64,000 bases of DNA from positions 184 to 64,183 of the forward strand of contig NZ_JAFA01000020.1 of assembly GCF_000519185.1 (NCBI RefSeq), in the 5' to 3' direction. Of the stretch, positions 17,452-26,628 are shown one piece after another. This DNA comes from Paraburkholderia nodosa DSM 21604. GTDB lineage: Bacteria > Pseudomonadota > Gammaproteobacteria > Burkholderiales > Burkholderiaceae. Under the pieces are notes generated by a model. It was not told the origin of the DNA. It searched no databases and worked only from the letters and a program-made list of their open reading frames with translations. The first letter of the stretch is position 1, and the number at the start of each line of letters is the position of its first letter. The translations under genes were made by a program, and so were the position numbers.

Positions 17452-18192
17452 CTAACTCGCAATGTAGTCGTGGACTACCGTACCGAGACCCAGCGTCAAA
17501 TCTGTGAGGATGTGCACGCCCGAAATCACCTCGAGCACCGGCAAAGCAGCGACCGGCGCGAGCGCGTGATGAAACAACTCAAGTCCGGCAGGGCCTTCCC
17601 ACGCTCCCTTTATCGTGATGTCCTCGCAGAAGTAGCGGACCAGTTCGCAGATTCGTGCGGTCCCGTCCACATGCGGGATGATCTTGAGCAGGTAGTTCGG
17701 CGAGGACAGGGACTCGAGCATCCTGTCATGCGGCAGTGAACGATGCTTGTATCCCATCGTGGCGACTGCCACCGGAATCTGTCCGTAACGCAACACCCCG
17801 TGGATCGTGTCCTTTTCGATACAAAGTTGCGGCGATGCAAGCTTTTTCGGGAATCCCCAGATTTCCCGGCCGCCGGCAATGGGCGACATGTCGTCCAGAT
17901 ACATCGCATGAACGTAGCTTCCAGGTTTGCCCTGGAACCGGACAGGAATCACCTGCCCGCTTTCCGTATAATCGCCGAAGCCGGTCGAGTCGGGCATCCG
18001 GATGAATTCGAACTTGACGATCGGTTCGGTCATTTCGAGTGGCGCAGGAATGACTTTATCGAGCATCTCCGGATCCGTTCGGTAGGTGATCACGAGGAAC
18101 TCGCGATCGACAAACCGATAGGGGCCGCGGGGGAACGCAGGACTGGTGAGCGGCATTGCGAAGGCACGCTCCTTCACATCGGATTCGGTCAT
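17452..18192 (-). CDS. adc: Acetoacetate decarboxylase
   Basis: This is a full-length 246-residue acetoacetate decarboxylase. The active-site double lysine appears in EIWGFPKKLASP (about residues 108-119); the first Lys forms the Schiff base with acetoacetate. FGDYTESGQVIPV and the LPHDRMLE region also match the family. It removes CO2 from acetoacetate to give acetone. The patatin gene upstream overlaps its start by 4 bp (ATGA), so they are co-translated. In Burkholderiales this pair is often found with hydroxybutyrate metabolism, suggesting a link to ketone-body or polyhydroxybutyrate turnover. Confidence 0.93.
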   Translation of the reverse strand: MTESDVKERAFAMPLTSPAFPRGPYRFVDREFLVITYRTDPEMLDKVIPAPLEMTEPIVKFEFIRMPDSTGFGDYTESGQVIPVRFQGKPGSYVHAMYLDDMSPIAGGREIWGFPKKLASPQLCIEKDTIHGVLRYGQIPVAVATMGYKHRSLPHDRMLESLSSPNYLLKIIPHVDGTARICELVRYFCEDITIKGAWEGPAGLELFHHALAPVAALPVLEVISGVHILTDLTLGLGTVVHDYIAS

Positions 18193-19361
18193 GGTGTGGG
18201 CTCCTGATACGGGGAAGCGACCGGGGTGAGATCAACAACGTTGATGTCGTGGGCAAATTCTTCAGCCTGAAGCCATGCCTCACGCTCGATCGCGTGGCGC
18301 ACATCACCGAGGCCTCCTTCCCAGAGTTCCGTCACGGTGGAGCGCGAAAAGTCATAGTCCTTGAAGTCAGAGGACTGGGTATCGTGGTGATTGGTCAGGT
18401 GAGCGAGGACGACCTTTCCCCGCGTACTGATCGCAGTGAGGCGCTGCACATCGGGATCAGTCCGCACTCCCTCTGGAAGCATGGCCAGCACGCGGCGCAA
18501 GCTCTCACGCAACTCCTCCTGTTCGCGCAAGCGGCCTCGGCCAAAACGCATCTTGCTTGCGTACTGAAGGTCCTTCATGCGCTGCTGGACCTGATGCAAG
18601 TTTCCCGGCAGCGCGCCAGTCCCGCTGAATACGTCGACCTGGACGACGATCCCGCCCTCCAGGTAAGCCTCGTCCACCACATACCAAAGCGGCGTATTGG
18701 ATGAGATGCCGCCGTCCCAGTACCATTGGCCGTCGACGCTCACCGGCGGGAAACCCGGCGGGAGCGCACCGCTCGCCATGACGTGCTCGGGACCGATCCG
18801 CGTTTTTGTGTTGTCGAAATACACGGACTCGCTGGTGCACACGTTGACCGCACCCAATGAAAGGCGTACGGCCTTGCTGTTGATCAGATCGAAGTCGGCC
18901 AGTTCTTCAAGGGTGGCTTTCAGCGGTTGGGTGTCGTAAAAGCTCAATGCGCCCAGGCTCCCGTCGGGTGCCATGAAGGGCGGTGGTACGCGCGGCACGA
19001 AAAATCCCGCAACTCCGACCATGACTGCTGATGCCGCACCCATGGCATTGAAATATGACCGCATCGGATCGGGTGGCGCCAAAGGAACGAACGACGCGAG
19101 CGCGGATACACGTTCCCAGAATTCCCGAAGCCGTTGAACCCTGCGTTCCGGCCGATTGCCTGCAATCAGGGTTGCGTTGATCGCGCCGATCGATACGCCC
19201 GAGATCCAGTCGGGTTTGAATCCGGCTTGCACCAGGCCCTCGTAAACACCGGCCTGATACGCCCCGAGCGCGCCTCCGCCCTGCAATACGAGGATGTTGT
19301 GATCGAATTTTCCCCAGTCGACTGGAGCCTTCGTGGAAGGCGCCCTCGCCCGGCTCTTCAT
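18189..19361 (-). CDS. Patatin-like phospholipase with C-terminal DUF3734 region
   Basis: The patatin signatures are complete: the oxyanion loop GGGALGAYQAG (about 31-41), the nucleophile serine in SGVSIGAINA (about 59-68), and the catalytic Asp in WDGGISSNTPL (about 215-225). A charged C-terminal half with an MKDLQYASKMRFGRGR block corresponds to DUF3734, which follows the patatin domain in a proteobacterial subgroup. No signal peptide is present, so the protein should be cytosolic, unlike secreted patatin toxins. It overlaps adc by 4 bp. A role in lipid or PHB metabolism is inferred from that partnership. Confidence 0.9.
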   Translation of the reverse strand: MKSRARAPSTKAPVDWGKFDHNILVLQGGGALGAYQAGVYEGLVQAGFKPDWISGVSIGAINATLIAGNRPERRVQRLREFWERVSALASFVPLAPPDPMRSYFNAMGAASAVMVGVAGFFVPRVPPPFMAPDGSLGALSFYDTQPLKATLEELADFDLINSKAVRLSLGAVNVCTSESVYFDNTKTRIGPEHVMASGALPPGFPPVSVDGQWYWDGGISSNTPLWYVVDEAYLEGGIVVQVDVFSGTGALPGNLHQVQQRMKDLQYASKMRFGRGRLREQEELRESLRRVLAMLPEGVRTDPDVQRLTAISTRGKVVLAHLTNHHDTQSSDFKDYDFSRSTVTELWEGGLGDVRHAIEREAWLQAEEFAHDINVVDLTPVASPYQEPTP

Positions 19362-19413
19362 GATGGTTCACCTGTTGTGCGTGGGGCTGACGGGAACATC
19401 CGCGCAACGAGCG

Positions 19414-19839
19414 TCACGGAAATCGCTCCTTCTGGTGGTCCGCACTGGCGCCAGTTCCACGCAGTAGGCGACTCGCAATTCGGTTCACGAGTCCGCGCAA
19501 GACAAGGTAGGGCAAAATGGCAAGGACGAATGCCACAAAGACTACGCCGCCCGGGTAGACCTTGTGGATGACGATGATCTGGAATACCACATCGAGAATC
19601 ATTGCCAGGACGAAGACCCTCCAGACACTTCTCCATCCGTCGCGGGCGAGCGCTACCCTATGCGCTGGATCCGCCATGAGCGCCCAGAAGTACGGTGGCT
19701 TGCCGAGCTTTGCGTCCCTCAATCCTGAAAGGACTGCAAGCACCGTCGCCATGAGCGGCTGCACGACAAGCCGGAACCTGAACGGCCCATCTACCCTCAG
19801 GGTCATGTCGACGAGTGTGCGCGTCCAGAAGTCATGCAT
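19414..19839 (-). CDS. Small multi-helix membrane protein
   Basis: From the ATG at 19839 (MHDFW) the protein has 141 residues and three hydrophobic stretches (about 22-38, 73-92 and 94-115), with a GLRDAKLGKPPYFWAL loop between the first two. The family is known only as hypothetical proteins in Burkholderia-type genomes. It lies 52 bp upstream of the patatin gene on the same strand and may belong to that operon. A GAGGA site precedes the chosen start; an alternative start four codons earlier exists. Confidence 0.7.
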   Translation of the reverse strand: MHDFWTRTLVDMTLRVDGPFRFRLVVQPLMATVLAVLSGLRDAKLGKPPYFWALMADPAHRVALARDGWRSVWRVFVLAMILDVVFQIIVIHKVYPGGVVFVAFVLAILPYLVLRGLVNRIASRLLRGTGASADHQKERFP

Positions 19840-20027
19840 GTCATCCTCCATTCCTCGTCACATTCAACTGATCCGGGATTGAGTGGTACATCCGCCCGTT
19901 TGGTTCCGCGTTCTAGTTGAAAAAAACAGCAACTCGATCGCAAATATTCAGTGCTTGTCGCGAGTTGTTTTCTGGGGAAATTTTCATGCCCTATTTTCAG
20001 GACATCAATTAATCTGAATTAAACGTT

Positions 20028-20429
20028 TCAGAGAAATCGGTTGACGATGCTGACGAAAGCAACCAGTCCGGTCGCAGCTATGATGATGGAGATGACAAAT
20101 GTAGGACGCCAGATACTAAATGTTTGATATCGGTTTAACTCAACCAGTGTTCGCCAGTATTCGATCGTCCCCATGACCATCGACGCTGTTCCCATACCCG
20201 TGAGAAACAGTCCCACGCGTGCGGGGGTGTTTGGATGGGCCAGATGAACGCCAGCATCCTTGAAGCTCTCGAGAACCTTGTAGATCGTAAAGCCGAAGCT
20301 CGTCATGGACAGCGAGGTTCGAATCCACGCCATCAACGAACGATCGGCGGCCATCAGCGTGCGCCTTGCGGCGAGATCGGTGCGGTCTAGCGCGAGTTCA
20401 TTTGCCGTGCGAGCATGCTCCGTTTCCAC
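20028..20429 (-). CDS. YidH/DUF202-family membrane protein
   Basis: The DUF202 signature is clear: RTLMAADRSLMAWIRTSLSM, followed by FGFTIYKVLES. Further hydrophobic helices lie at the middle and C-terminus, giving three membrane spans. I chose the GTG at 20429 because it follows a GGGGG tract and gives a start (VETEHARTANELALDRTDLA) like other members. The open frame extends to 20510. The family is small inner-membrane proteins without assigned biochemical activity. The gene stands alone, separated by about 190 bp from the genes on either side of its strand. Confidence 0.85.
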   Translation of the reverse strand: METEHARTANELALDRTDLAARRTLMAADRSLMAWIRTSLSMTSFGFTIYKVLESFKDAGVHLAHPNTPARVGLFLTGMGTASMVMGTIEYWRTLVELNRYQTFSIWRPTFVISIIIAATGLVAFVSIVNRFL

Positions 20430-20925
20430 GTTGCCCCCTGCTGGCTGCGTCAAACTGACTTGCGTTAGTGGAAGGTCGCGACTTCCGTATCGGCCTGCAC
20501 TTCGAGTCATTGAGCATGTTCGCAGACCTTTCGCGAGACGCGTTTACCGCCTCGTCATATCTTTCATTTTCGGCATGAATTGCGACTTGACCGTTGTTCA
20601 GTCTAGTGCAGCCAACTCACTATTGCGAGGCGGAACACGAAGCGAAATCGTGGGAAATCAGGTAAATTAAATCTGGAAAACTGATGGGCCAATAGATTGC
20701 GGATTCATCCCCGAATATTTGATTGAATCGGGTTTCAGGAATTGAAAAATGGGAAGGCGTAAGACTGAATAAGTTACAGATGTGTTGTCGCGATGTGCTA
20801 TAACAGGCAGCAGGGCGAACGTTGGTTATGCTAGGTTCTGCCAATGCCCCGATCGCTGTCGTCGAATTTGATGAAGCAAGTTTTTGTGCTGACGTAAGAT
20901 TCAACGCCTGCGGAGGGAGATCGCT

Positions 20926-22392
20926 GTGATCGAACCCATGCTGTCGTCCAAAGCGGAGTCGTCAGGGGCTCGCGATCGGGCATCCGGCGCTTTCCCGTCG
21001 AACGAAGCACCACCGTGCTTTCACCTGTTGGCCAAGCCGAGCGGCTCCACCTGCAACATCGACTGCCAATACTGTTTTTTTCTTTCCAAAGATGCGCTAT
21101 ATCCGGATGAACAACACCGGATGTCCGAATCGACACTTGAAGCGTATATCCACCAGTTGCTCAGCGCACATCGAACGCCTGACGTGACGGTCGCATGGCA
21201 AGGCGGCGAGCCCACGCTGATGAGGCTCGACTTCTTTCGCAAGGCTGTCGGGTTCGTTGAAAAATACCGCAAGCCCGGGCAGCGCGTGAAGCACACGTTC
21301 CAGACCAATGGCATCCTCCTCGACGACGAATGGTGCAGCTTCTTCCACGAGCACGATTTTCTCGTCGGGTTGAGCGTTGACGGTCCACGCGATCTGCACG
21401 ATACCTACCGCGTCGACCGGCACGGAAAAGGCACGTTCGACCTGGTCATGCGTGGCTGGGAGAAGCTTCGGCGCCATCAGGTCGAGTTCAATATCCTGTG
21501 CACGGTGAACGCTGCGAACGAGCATCACGGGCGTTCGGTTTATCGCTTCTTTCGTGACGATCTGGGAGCAAGGTGGGTGCAGTTCATCCCGATCCTGGAG
21601 CGCGCGACCGAGCAGACGATCGACCTGGCGAACCTGGGCTGGAGAGCGCAGCCCGGTCGCCAACGCGTGCTTTACACGCAAACCGGCGACCGGGTGACCA
21701 ATCGTTCAGTCGGAGCGCGACAGTACGGCCAGTTCCTTGTGGATATTTTCGAGGAATGGATTCGTCACGATGTGGGGCAGGTCTATGTCCAGCTATTCGA
21801 TGTGACGCTGGAGGCCCTTTTGGGCCGTCATTTGTTGTGCATTCATGCGCCGACCTGCGGCTTCGGCCCCGCGCTTGAATACAACGGCGATCTGTATTCC
21901 TGCGATCACTTCGTCGAGCCCGGATACCGGCTGGGTAATATTCACGATACCCCGATGCTCGAAATGCTCGCGTCTCCCGAACAGCGCAGGTTCGGGCTCA
22001 ACAAGCGCGAGTCCCTTACGGCGCAGTGCCGCCAATGTGACGTCAGGGATGTTTGCAATGGCGGCTGCCCGAAGGACCGCTTCGCGCTTTCGCGTGACGG
22101 GGAGCCGGGCCAGAACTATCTTTGCCCCGGACTCGAACGGTTCTTCAAGCACACGCGCCCCGCCATGCGGACGATGGCGAGGCTCCTTCAGCATGGACAT
22201 GCGCCCGCGGAGGTGATGGCGCTGACCATCGCGGAGGACAAACGTCGCGGGGTCTATGCGCCGTGTCCGTGCGGAAGTGGCCGGAAGTTCCGATTTTGCC
22301 ATGGCGAGAAGGAATCCCGCGATCATGTCGACACTGGGGTGACGCCAGGCCATCGGCCCCGTAACGGGCCAAGTCGCACCTGTGCAAGTTGA
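20926..22392 (+). CDS. Sulfatase-maturating radical SAM/SPASM enzyme (anSME) with SEC-C tail
   Basis: A GTG start with a GGAGGGAG site begins a 488-residue protein. The radical SAM cluster motif CNIDCQYC is at about residues 43-50. The VAWQGGEPTLM block and a Cys-rich SPASM region (CGFGPALEYNGDLYSCDHF, then CRQCDVRDVCNGGCPKDRF) are those of anaerobic sulfatase-maturating enzymes. These oxidise an active-site Cys or Ser of a sulfatase to formylglycine. A SEC-C zinc motif (CPCGSGRKFRFCHG) is fused near the C-terminus. The next gene encodes a sulfatase with the matching Cys site, which is almost certainly the client. Confidence 0.92.
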   Translation: MIEPMLSSKAESSGARDRASGAFPSNEAPPCFHLLAKPSGSTCNIDCQYCFFLSKDALYPDEQHRMSESTLEAYIHQLLSAHRTPDVTVAWQGGEPTLMRLDFFRKAVGFVEKYRKPGQRVKHTFQTNGILLDDEWCSFFHEHDFLVGLSVDGPRDLHDTYRVDRHGKGTFDLVMRGWEKLRRHQVEFNILCTVNAANEHHGRSVYRFFRDDLGARWVQFIPILERATEQTIDLANLGWRAQPGRQRVLYTQTGDRVTNRSVGARQYGQFLVDIFEEWIRHDVGQVYVQLFDVTLEALLGRHLLCIHAPTCGFGPALEYNGDLYSCDHFVEPGYRLGNIHDTPMLEMLASPEQRRFGLNKRESLTAQCRQCDVRDVCNGGCPKDRFALSRDGEPGQNYLCPGLERFFKHTRPAMRTMARLLQHGHAPAEVMALTIAEDKRRGVYAPCPCGSGRKFRFCHGEKESRDHVDTGVTPGHRPRNGPSRTCAS

Positions 22393-22530
22393 CTGCAATC
22401 GCACGTAGCCCGCGCCGCATACCAATGCGTGCAGATGGGCGAATGGGTGAATGATCTCCGCAGTCGATGCCGTCTCCCGGCCAGGGTTGTGCATGGGTGA
22501 CCTGGCTACACCTGAATGGAAGGAAGCGTT

Positions 22531-24021
22531 ATGGCCACAAAGCAACCCAACATCCTTATCCTCTGGGGCGATGACATCGGCTGGTGGAACATCAGCTTCA
22601 ATAGCCGTGGACAGATGGGCTATCGAACGCCGAATATCGACCGGATTGCCAACGAGGGTGCGGCCTTCACTGACTACTACGGCCAGCAGAGCTGCACCGC
22701 GGGACGGGCCGCCTTCATTACCGGCCAGAATCCGATCCGCACCGGCCTGACCAAAGTCGGCATGCCGGGTGCGGACATCGGTCTTTCGGAAGAAGATCCC
22801 ACGATTGCAGAATTACTGAAACCGCTGGGCTATGCGACCGGGCAGTTTGGCAAGAACCACTTGGGCGACAAAGACAAATTCCTGCCGACGATGCATGGTT
22901 TCGACGAGTTCTTCGGCAATCTCTATCACCTGAATGCGGAGGAAGAGCCTGAGGATCCGGACTATCCAAAGATGCCGGAGTTCAAGCAGCGCTTTGGTCC
23001 CAGAGGCGTGCTCCACTGTTTCGCCGACGGCAAGGGGGGGCAGACGATCGAGGACACCGGTGCGCTCACGAAAAAGCGCATGGAGACCATAGACGACGAG
23101 ACCACCGACCACGCCCTGGCGTTCATCGACAAGGTGCACAAGGAAGGCAAGCCGTTCTTTCTCTGGTACAACACCACCGCCATGCATTTCAGGACTCACT
23201 GCGCGGAGAAGCACAAGGGTAAGAGCGGACAGGGCGACTACAACGACGTCATGGTTGCCCACGACGAAAACATCGGCAGGATGCTCGACAAGCTCGACGA
23301 ACTGGGCATAGCGGACGACACCATCGTCATGTACTCCACCGACAATGGCCCGCACTACAACAGTTGGCCGGATGCCGGCATCACGCCCTTCCGGTCGGAG
23401 AAAAACACCAATTGGGAAGGCGGCTGGCGCGTTCCGGCTTTCGTGCGATGGCCCGGGAAGATTCCTGCGGGCACGGTGCTCAACGGGATCGTCGCGCACC
23501 AGGACTGGATGGTCACGCTGCTGGCCGCGGCGGGTGCGCCAGACATCAAGGAGAAGCTGCTCAAGGGGCACGAGGCGGGAGACAAGACCTACAAGGTGCA
23601 CCTGGATGGCTACAACATGCTGCCGTATCTGCTCGGCGACGCGAAGGAATGCCCTCGCCAGTTCTTTTTCTACATCAGCGACGACGGGGATATCCTTGCT
23701 GTTCGCATGAAGGACTGGAAGATGGTGCTCCAGGAGCAGCGCGCCACACGCCTGCAATGCTGGGCGGAGCCATTCGTTGCCTTGCGCATACCCAAGATGT
23801 TCAATCTCCGGCGTGACCCGTTCGAGAGGGCCGACGAAAGTTCGAACACGTACTGGGACTGGGTCATTTCGCATGCCTATCTGTTGTATGCAATGCAGGC
23901 GGTAGTCGCGGGCGAAATCGAGGAGTTCAAGGCGTTTCCACCTCGGCAGAAGCCGGCTGCGTTCAATCTCGATGCGGTTTTGCGGCAACTGGAAGAATCC
24001 GGAGGCAGCAAGGGCCGGTGA
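22531..24021 (+). CDS. Cys-type arylsulfatase-family sulfatase, cytoplasmic
   Basis: From the ATG at 22531 (GGAAGG upstream) the protein has 496 residues and starts directly with the sulfatase strand NILILWGDDIG, the metal-binding Asp pair. The active site SCTAGRAAFITG (C-x-A-x-R) has the Cys to be turned into formylglycine. GKNHLGD and YSTDNGPHYNSWPDAG supply further conserved Lys/His and Asp/Asn ligands. No signal peptide is present, so the enzyme should stay in the cytosol, where its radical SAM maturase works. It hydrolyses sulfate esters; the natural ester is unknown. Confidence 0.92.
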   Translation: MATKQPNILILWGDDIGWWNISFNSRGQMGYRTPNIDRIANEGAAFTDYYGQQSCTAGRAAFITGQNPIRTGLTKVGMPGADIGLSEEDPTIAELLKPLGYATGQFGKNHLGDKDKFLPTMHGFDEFFGNLYHLNAEEEPEDPDYPKMPEFKQRFGPRGVLHCFADGKGGQTIEDTGALTKKRMETIDDETTDHALAFIDKVHKEGKPFFLWYNTTAMHFRTHCAEKHKGKSGQGDYNDVMVAHDENIGRMLDKLDELGIADDTIVMYSTDNGPHYNSWPDAGITPFRSEKNTNWEGGWRVPAFVRWPGKIPAGTVLNGIVAHQDWMVTLLAAAGAPDIKEKLLKGHEAGDKTYKVHLDGYNMLPYLLGDAKECPRQFFFYISDDGDILAVRMKDWKMVLQEQRATRLQCWAEPFVALRIPKMFNLRRDPFERADESSNTYWDWVISHAYLLYAMQAVVAGEIEEFKAFPPRQKPAAFNLDAVLRQLEESGGSKGR

Positions 24022-24147
24022 TTTCCGGACGATGCCGATGCCGGTGCGCCGGTCGACGTCGCGAACGAGGCGACGCCGGCGCACCACCGCAGACCGCTCT
24101 CCTATGCGGATAGTGCGGCGCTTGGCCGGACGCGGCGGGGTGATCAC

Positions 24148-24942
24148 ATGCGACCAGGTTGGCGTAAGCGGGATACAGTGTCGGCAATCAGTCTGGCATT
24201 GCTCGCGTGGGCTTCTTCGAGCCAGGCTCAGGAACAGTCCGTCGCTCAGGCTCAGGCGCAGGACGGGTGGCAGTTTTCCGTGACGCCCTATCTCTGGCTG
24301 GCCGGACAAAGCGGCTCGGTGCGGGTCGGACGGATTATTCCCGACCAGAACGTGGACGCGCATTTTTCCAACATCTGGCAAAACCTCAACTTCGGCGTGA
24401 TGGGCACCTTCGAGGCGCGAAAAGGTCGCTGGGGGATCATCGTCGACGGGTTTTATGTCAGCGTGGCAAAGACCTCCGATCCGATAGCGGGAGGCAGGCT
24501 TGGTACGGCAAGGGGTCAACTCGACAACGGTGTGCTTGAAGTCGCGGGCGCGTACCGGGTTTATCAGAGCGACCTGATTCCCGTGGATGTTCTGGCCGGG
24601 CTGAGATACACCAACGTCAACGCCACGCTGTCGCTTTCGCCCAGCGAGCTGTTGCCGTCAGGCGCGCAGCGAGGCAAAGGCGAGAGCTGGGTGGATGGCC
24701 TGGTGGGCGTGCGCGCCACCTGGCACTTTGCGGACAGATGGTCGCTCATGGGCTATGCCGATGTCGGTGCGGGCGGCACCAACTATTCCTGGCAGTTTGC
24801 AGGTGTGCTCTTCTGGAACATCATGAAAACCATCGACCTGACCGCGGGGTACCGTATCCTCGCGCAGGACTACAACAGTACTTCGTTTTACTACAACATA
24901 AGGACTGCCGGCCCGTTTGTCGGCGCGCGCATCCGTTTCTGA
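24148..24942 (+). CDS. Outer-membrane beta-barrel protein
   Basis: The 264-residue product has a signal peptide (LALLAWASSSQAQ) and alternating amphipathic strands such as WQFSVTPYLWLAG and AGPFVGARIRF. The final residue is Phe, the normal signature for outer-membrane insertion. The YLWLAGQSGSVRVG start is typical of uncharacterised outer-membrane barrels near sulfatase or transport genes. It follows the sulfatase by 126 bp on the same strand. I infer that it admits or binds the sulfur compound used by this gene set. Confidence 0.75.
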   Translation: MRPGWRKRDTVSAISLALLAWASSSQAQEQSVAQAQAQDGWQFSVTPYLWLAGQSGSVRVGRIIPDQNVDAHFSNIWQNLNFGVMGTFEARKGRWGIIVDGFYVSVAKTSDPIAGGRLGTARGQLDNGVLEVAGAYRVYQSDLIPVDVLAGLRYTNVNATLSLSPSELLPSGAQRGKGESWVDGLVGVRATWHFADRWSLMGYADVGAGGTNYSWQFAGVLFWNIMKTIDLTAGYRILAQDYNSTSFYYNIRTAGPFVGARIRF

Positions 24943-25403
24943 CAAAGCCTCACCCGGAGGCCGTCCATCAGGAATTCATGTAACGGTATATTGCGAGTCC
25001 TCATGGATGATGAGCCGTGCGCCGAGCTGCCGTGCTTTCATGTGATCGGGTAGGTCTTTGCGTTCGCACGAGAGGGTGTGCGAGTGCGTACGGATCAACT
25101 CGTTGAAAGTCTGAACGCTGTTGAATGTGACTGGTTGGAGTGCGCCAGGCTCATAAAGGCGTCGCGTGTGATTGACCGGCACGAGAGCGAGCATTCTTTT
25201 CCCGAAGCGCGATTCAGATTTGCACAAACTCTTCAGTTTGCGGGCTGGGTGGCTGCTGGACTATTGGTCGCCGGTGGTCCAGCGTATTCACACACTCTGC
25301 TCTGCATATCTGAGCCAGAAGGCGTTAATGCGGGAAGACTGGCGGAAAGGTGCAAGAGCGCGAAAACTGTCGGAATCGCTTTCGTTGGGCAAGGGGACAT
25401 CAC
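24943..25403. other. Spacer without a supported gene
   Basis: Open frames on both strands overlap here, but none has good start signals or family motifs. It separates the outer-membrane protein from the substrate-binding protein gene and probably holds the latter's promoter, though no clear -35/-10 pair stands out. Confidence 0.45.
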
Positions 25404-26354
25404 ATGCTCATTTCTCGACGATCGGTCGTCGTAGGCGGCCTGGGGCTTCTTTGCGCAGGTTTCGCCCAACGGAGTTATGCGCAGGCCATGCCGACCGACT
25501 TCCGTGTCGGTTATCAGAAGGCCGGCCTGCTCAGCGTTGCAAAGAAGGAAGCCGTCTTCGAGCGGCGATTGAAGCCGCTGGGCATCGAAGCCGTGAAATG
25601 GTCGGAATTCGAACTCGGCCCGCCCATGATGGATGCTATCAGTGCGGGTGCCATCGACTTCGGTTGGGTTGGCGACGTGCCCGCTATCGTTGCGCAGTCA
25701 GTCGGCGCGAAATTCTTCTATACAGCATGCATGCCTGCATCGGAGCATGGGATGCTGGTGCCAGAAGGATCCGCCATCAGCTCTCTCGCAGAGATCAAGG
25801 GCAAGAAGGTAGCCTTTGCCCGCGGCACCAGCGCACAAAGCGTTCTGTTGAAATTGCTCGCCAGGGCGGGCCTCGCCTACGGCGACATCGTACCCGTGTT
25901 TCTGTCGCCCACAGATGCCTCCGCGGCGCTCTCGCGCGGCGACGTCGATGTCTGGGTCGTCCACGACCCCTACTTTGCCTTAGCGGAACGCGTCCAGAGG
26001 GCGCACGCGATCGCCACCACGATGGACATTGTCAACGGCAATTCCGTCTACGTAGCCAATCCGGAGTTCGCCAGGAAATATCCCAAAACTCTCGCGGCGG
26101 CTATAGATGAGGTGATAAACGTCACGGCATGGGCGGCGCAAAATCGCGACAAGTTTGCCGAGGCGACTTCGGCCGCCATCGGCATGGACGTTGATGCGGT
26201 GCGTGTCGCGATCGGTCGCAGCGACTTGACCGCGGGGCCTGTCACGCGTGCGATTGTCGACCAGTTGCAGGAAACCGCCGATGCCTTCCTGAAGGTCGGT
26301 TTCATTCCCCAGCCGATCGTGGTCCGTGACGCCGTCTGGCCACTCGCCGGCTGA
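25404..26354 (+). CDS. SsuA-like aliphatic sulfonate/nitrate-type ABC substrate-binding protein
   Basis: From ATG 25404 (AAGGGG upstream) the protein has 316 residues. The Arg-Arg containing signal (ISRRSVVVGGLGLLCAGFAQRSYAQA) is compatible with Tat or Sec export. The mature part (FRVGYQKAGLLSVAKKEAVFERRL, GAIDFGWVGDVPAIVAQS, GKKVAFARGTSAQ) is characteristic of SsuA/TauA-type periplasmic binding proteins. No permease or ATPase gene follows, so it must use a transporter encoded elsewhere or be a leftover of one. With the upstream sulfatase genes it suggests organosulfur scavenging. Confidence 0.85.
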   Translation: MLISRRSVVVGGLGLLCAGFAQRSYAQAMPTDFRVGYQKAGLLSVAKKEAVFERRLKPLGIEAVKWSEFELGPPMMDAISAGAIDFGWVGDVPAIVAQSVGAKFFYTACMPASEHGMLVPEGSAISSLAEIKGKKVAFARGTSAQSVLLKLLARAGLAYGDIVPVFLSPTDASAALSRGDVDVWVVHDPYFALAERVQRAHAIATTMDIVNGNSVYVANPEFARKYPKTLAAAIDEVINVTAWAAQNRDKFAEATSAAIGMDVDAVRVAIGRSDLTAGPVTRAIVDQLQETADAFLKVGFIPQPIVVRDAVWPLAG

Positions 26355-26628
26355 CCCGAGCGGTTAGTCTGACGCACACGGCCGGTTCCTCCCGGACGAG
26401 TTTAAGCAACAATGACGGACATACTGTCTTAGCCTGCGCCGAGGCTACGCCCGCAAGCGCCGCGAGAGACAATATCTGTTTGTGCTCCGTCGGCAGTAGT
26501 CGACCCGAAGCGGTCTTCCGACTCAAGGTGAGCTCGACGACCGCTTCCGATGCCGAGCGGTCATCCACATAACTTAAGCGGTGCCTGGTGATGATGTGGC
26601 CGAGTTCCGGGCGGCCTGCTGCTTTTGC

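Noticed and set aside
22813..24519. 568-codon open frame on the minus strand opposite the sulfatase gene
   Set aside because: It is exactly antisense to a gene with clear motifs, has no ribosome site, and its Arg/His/Val-rich composition is a shadow of GC-rich codon use.
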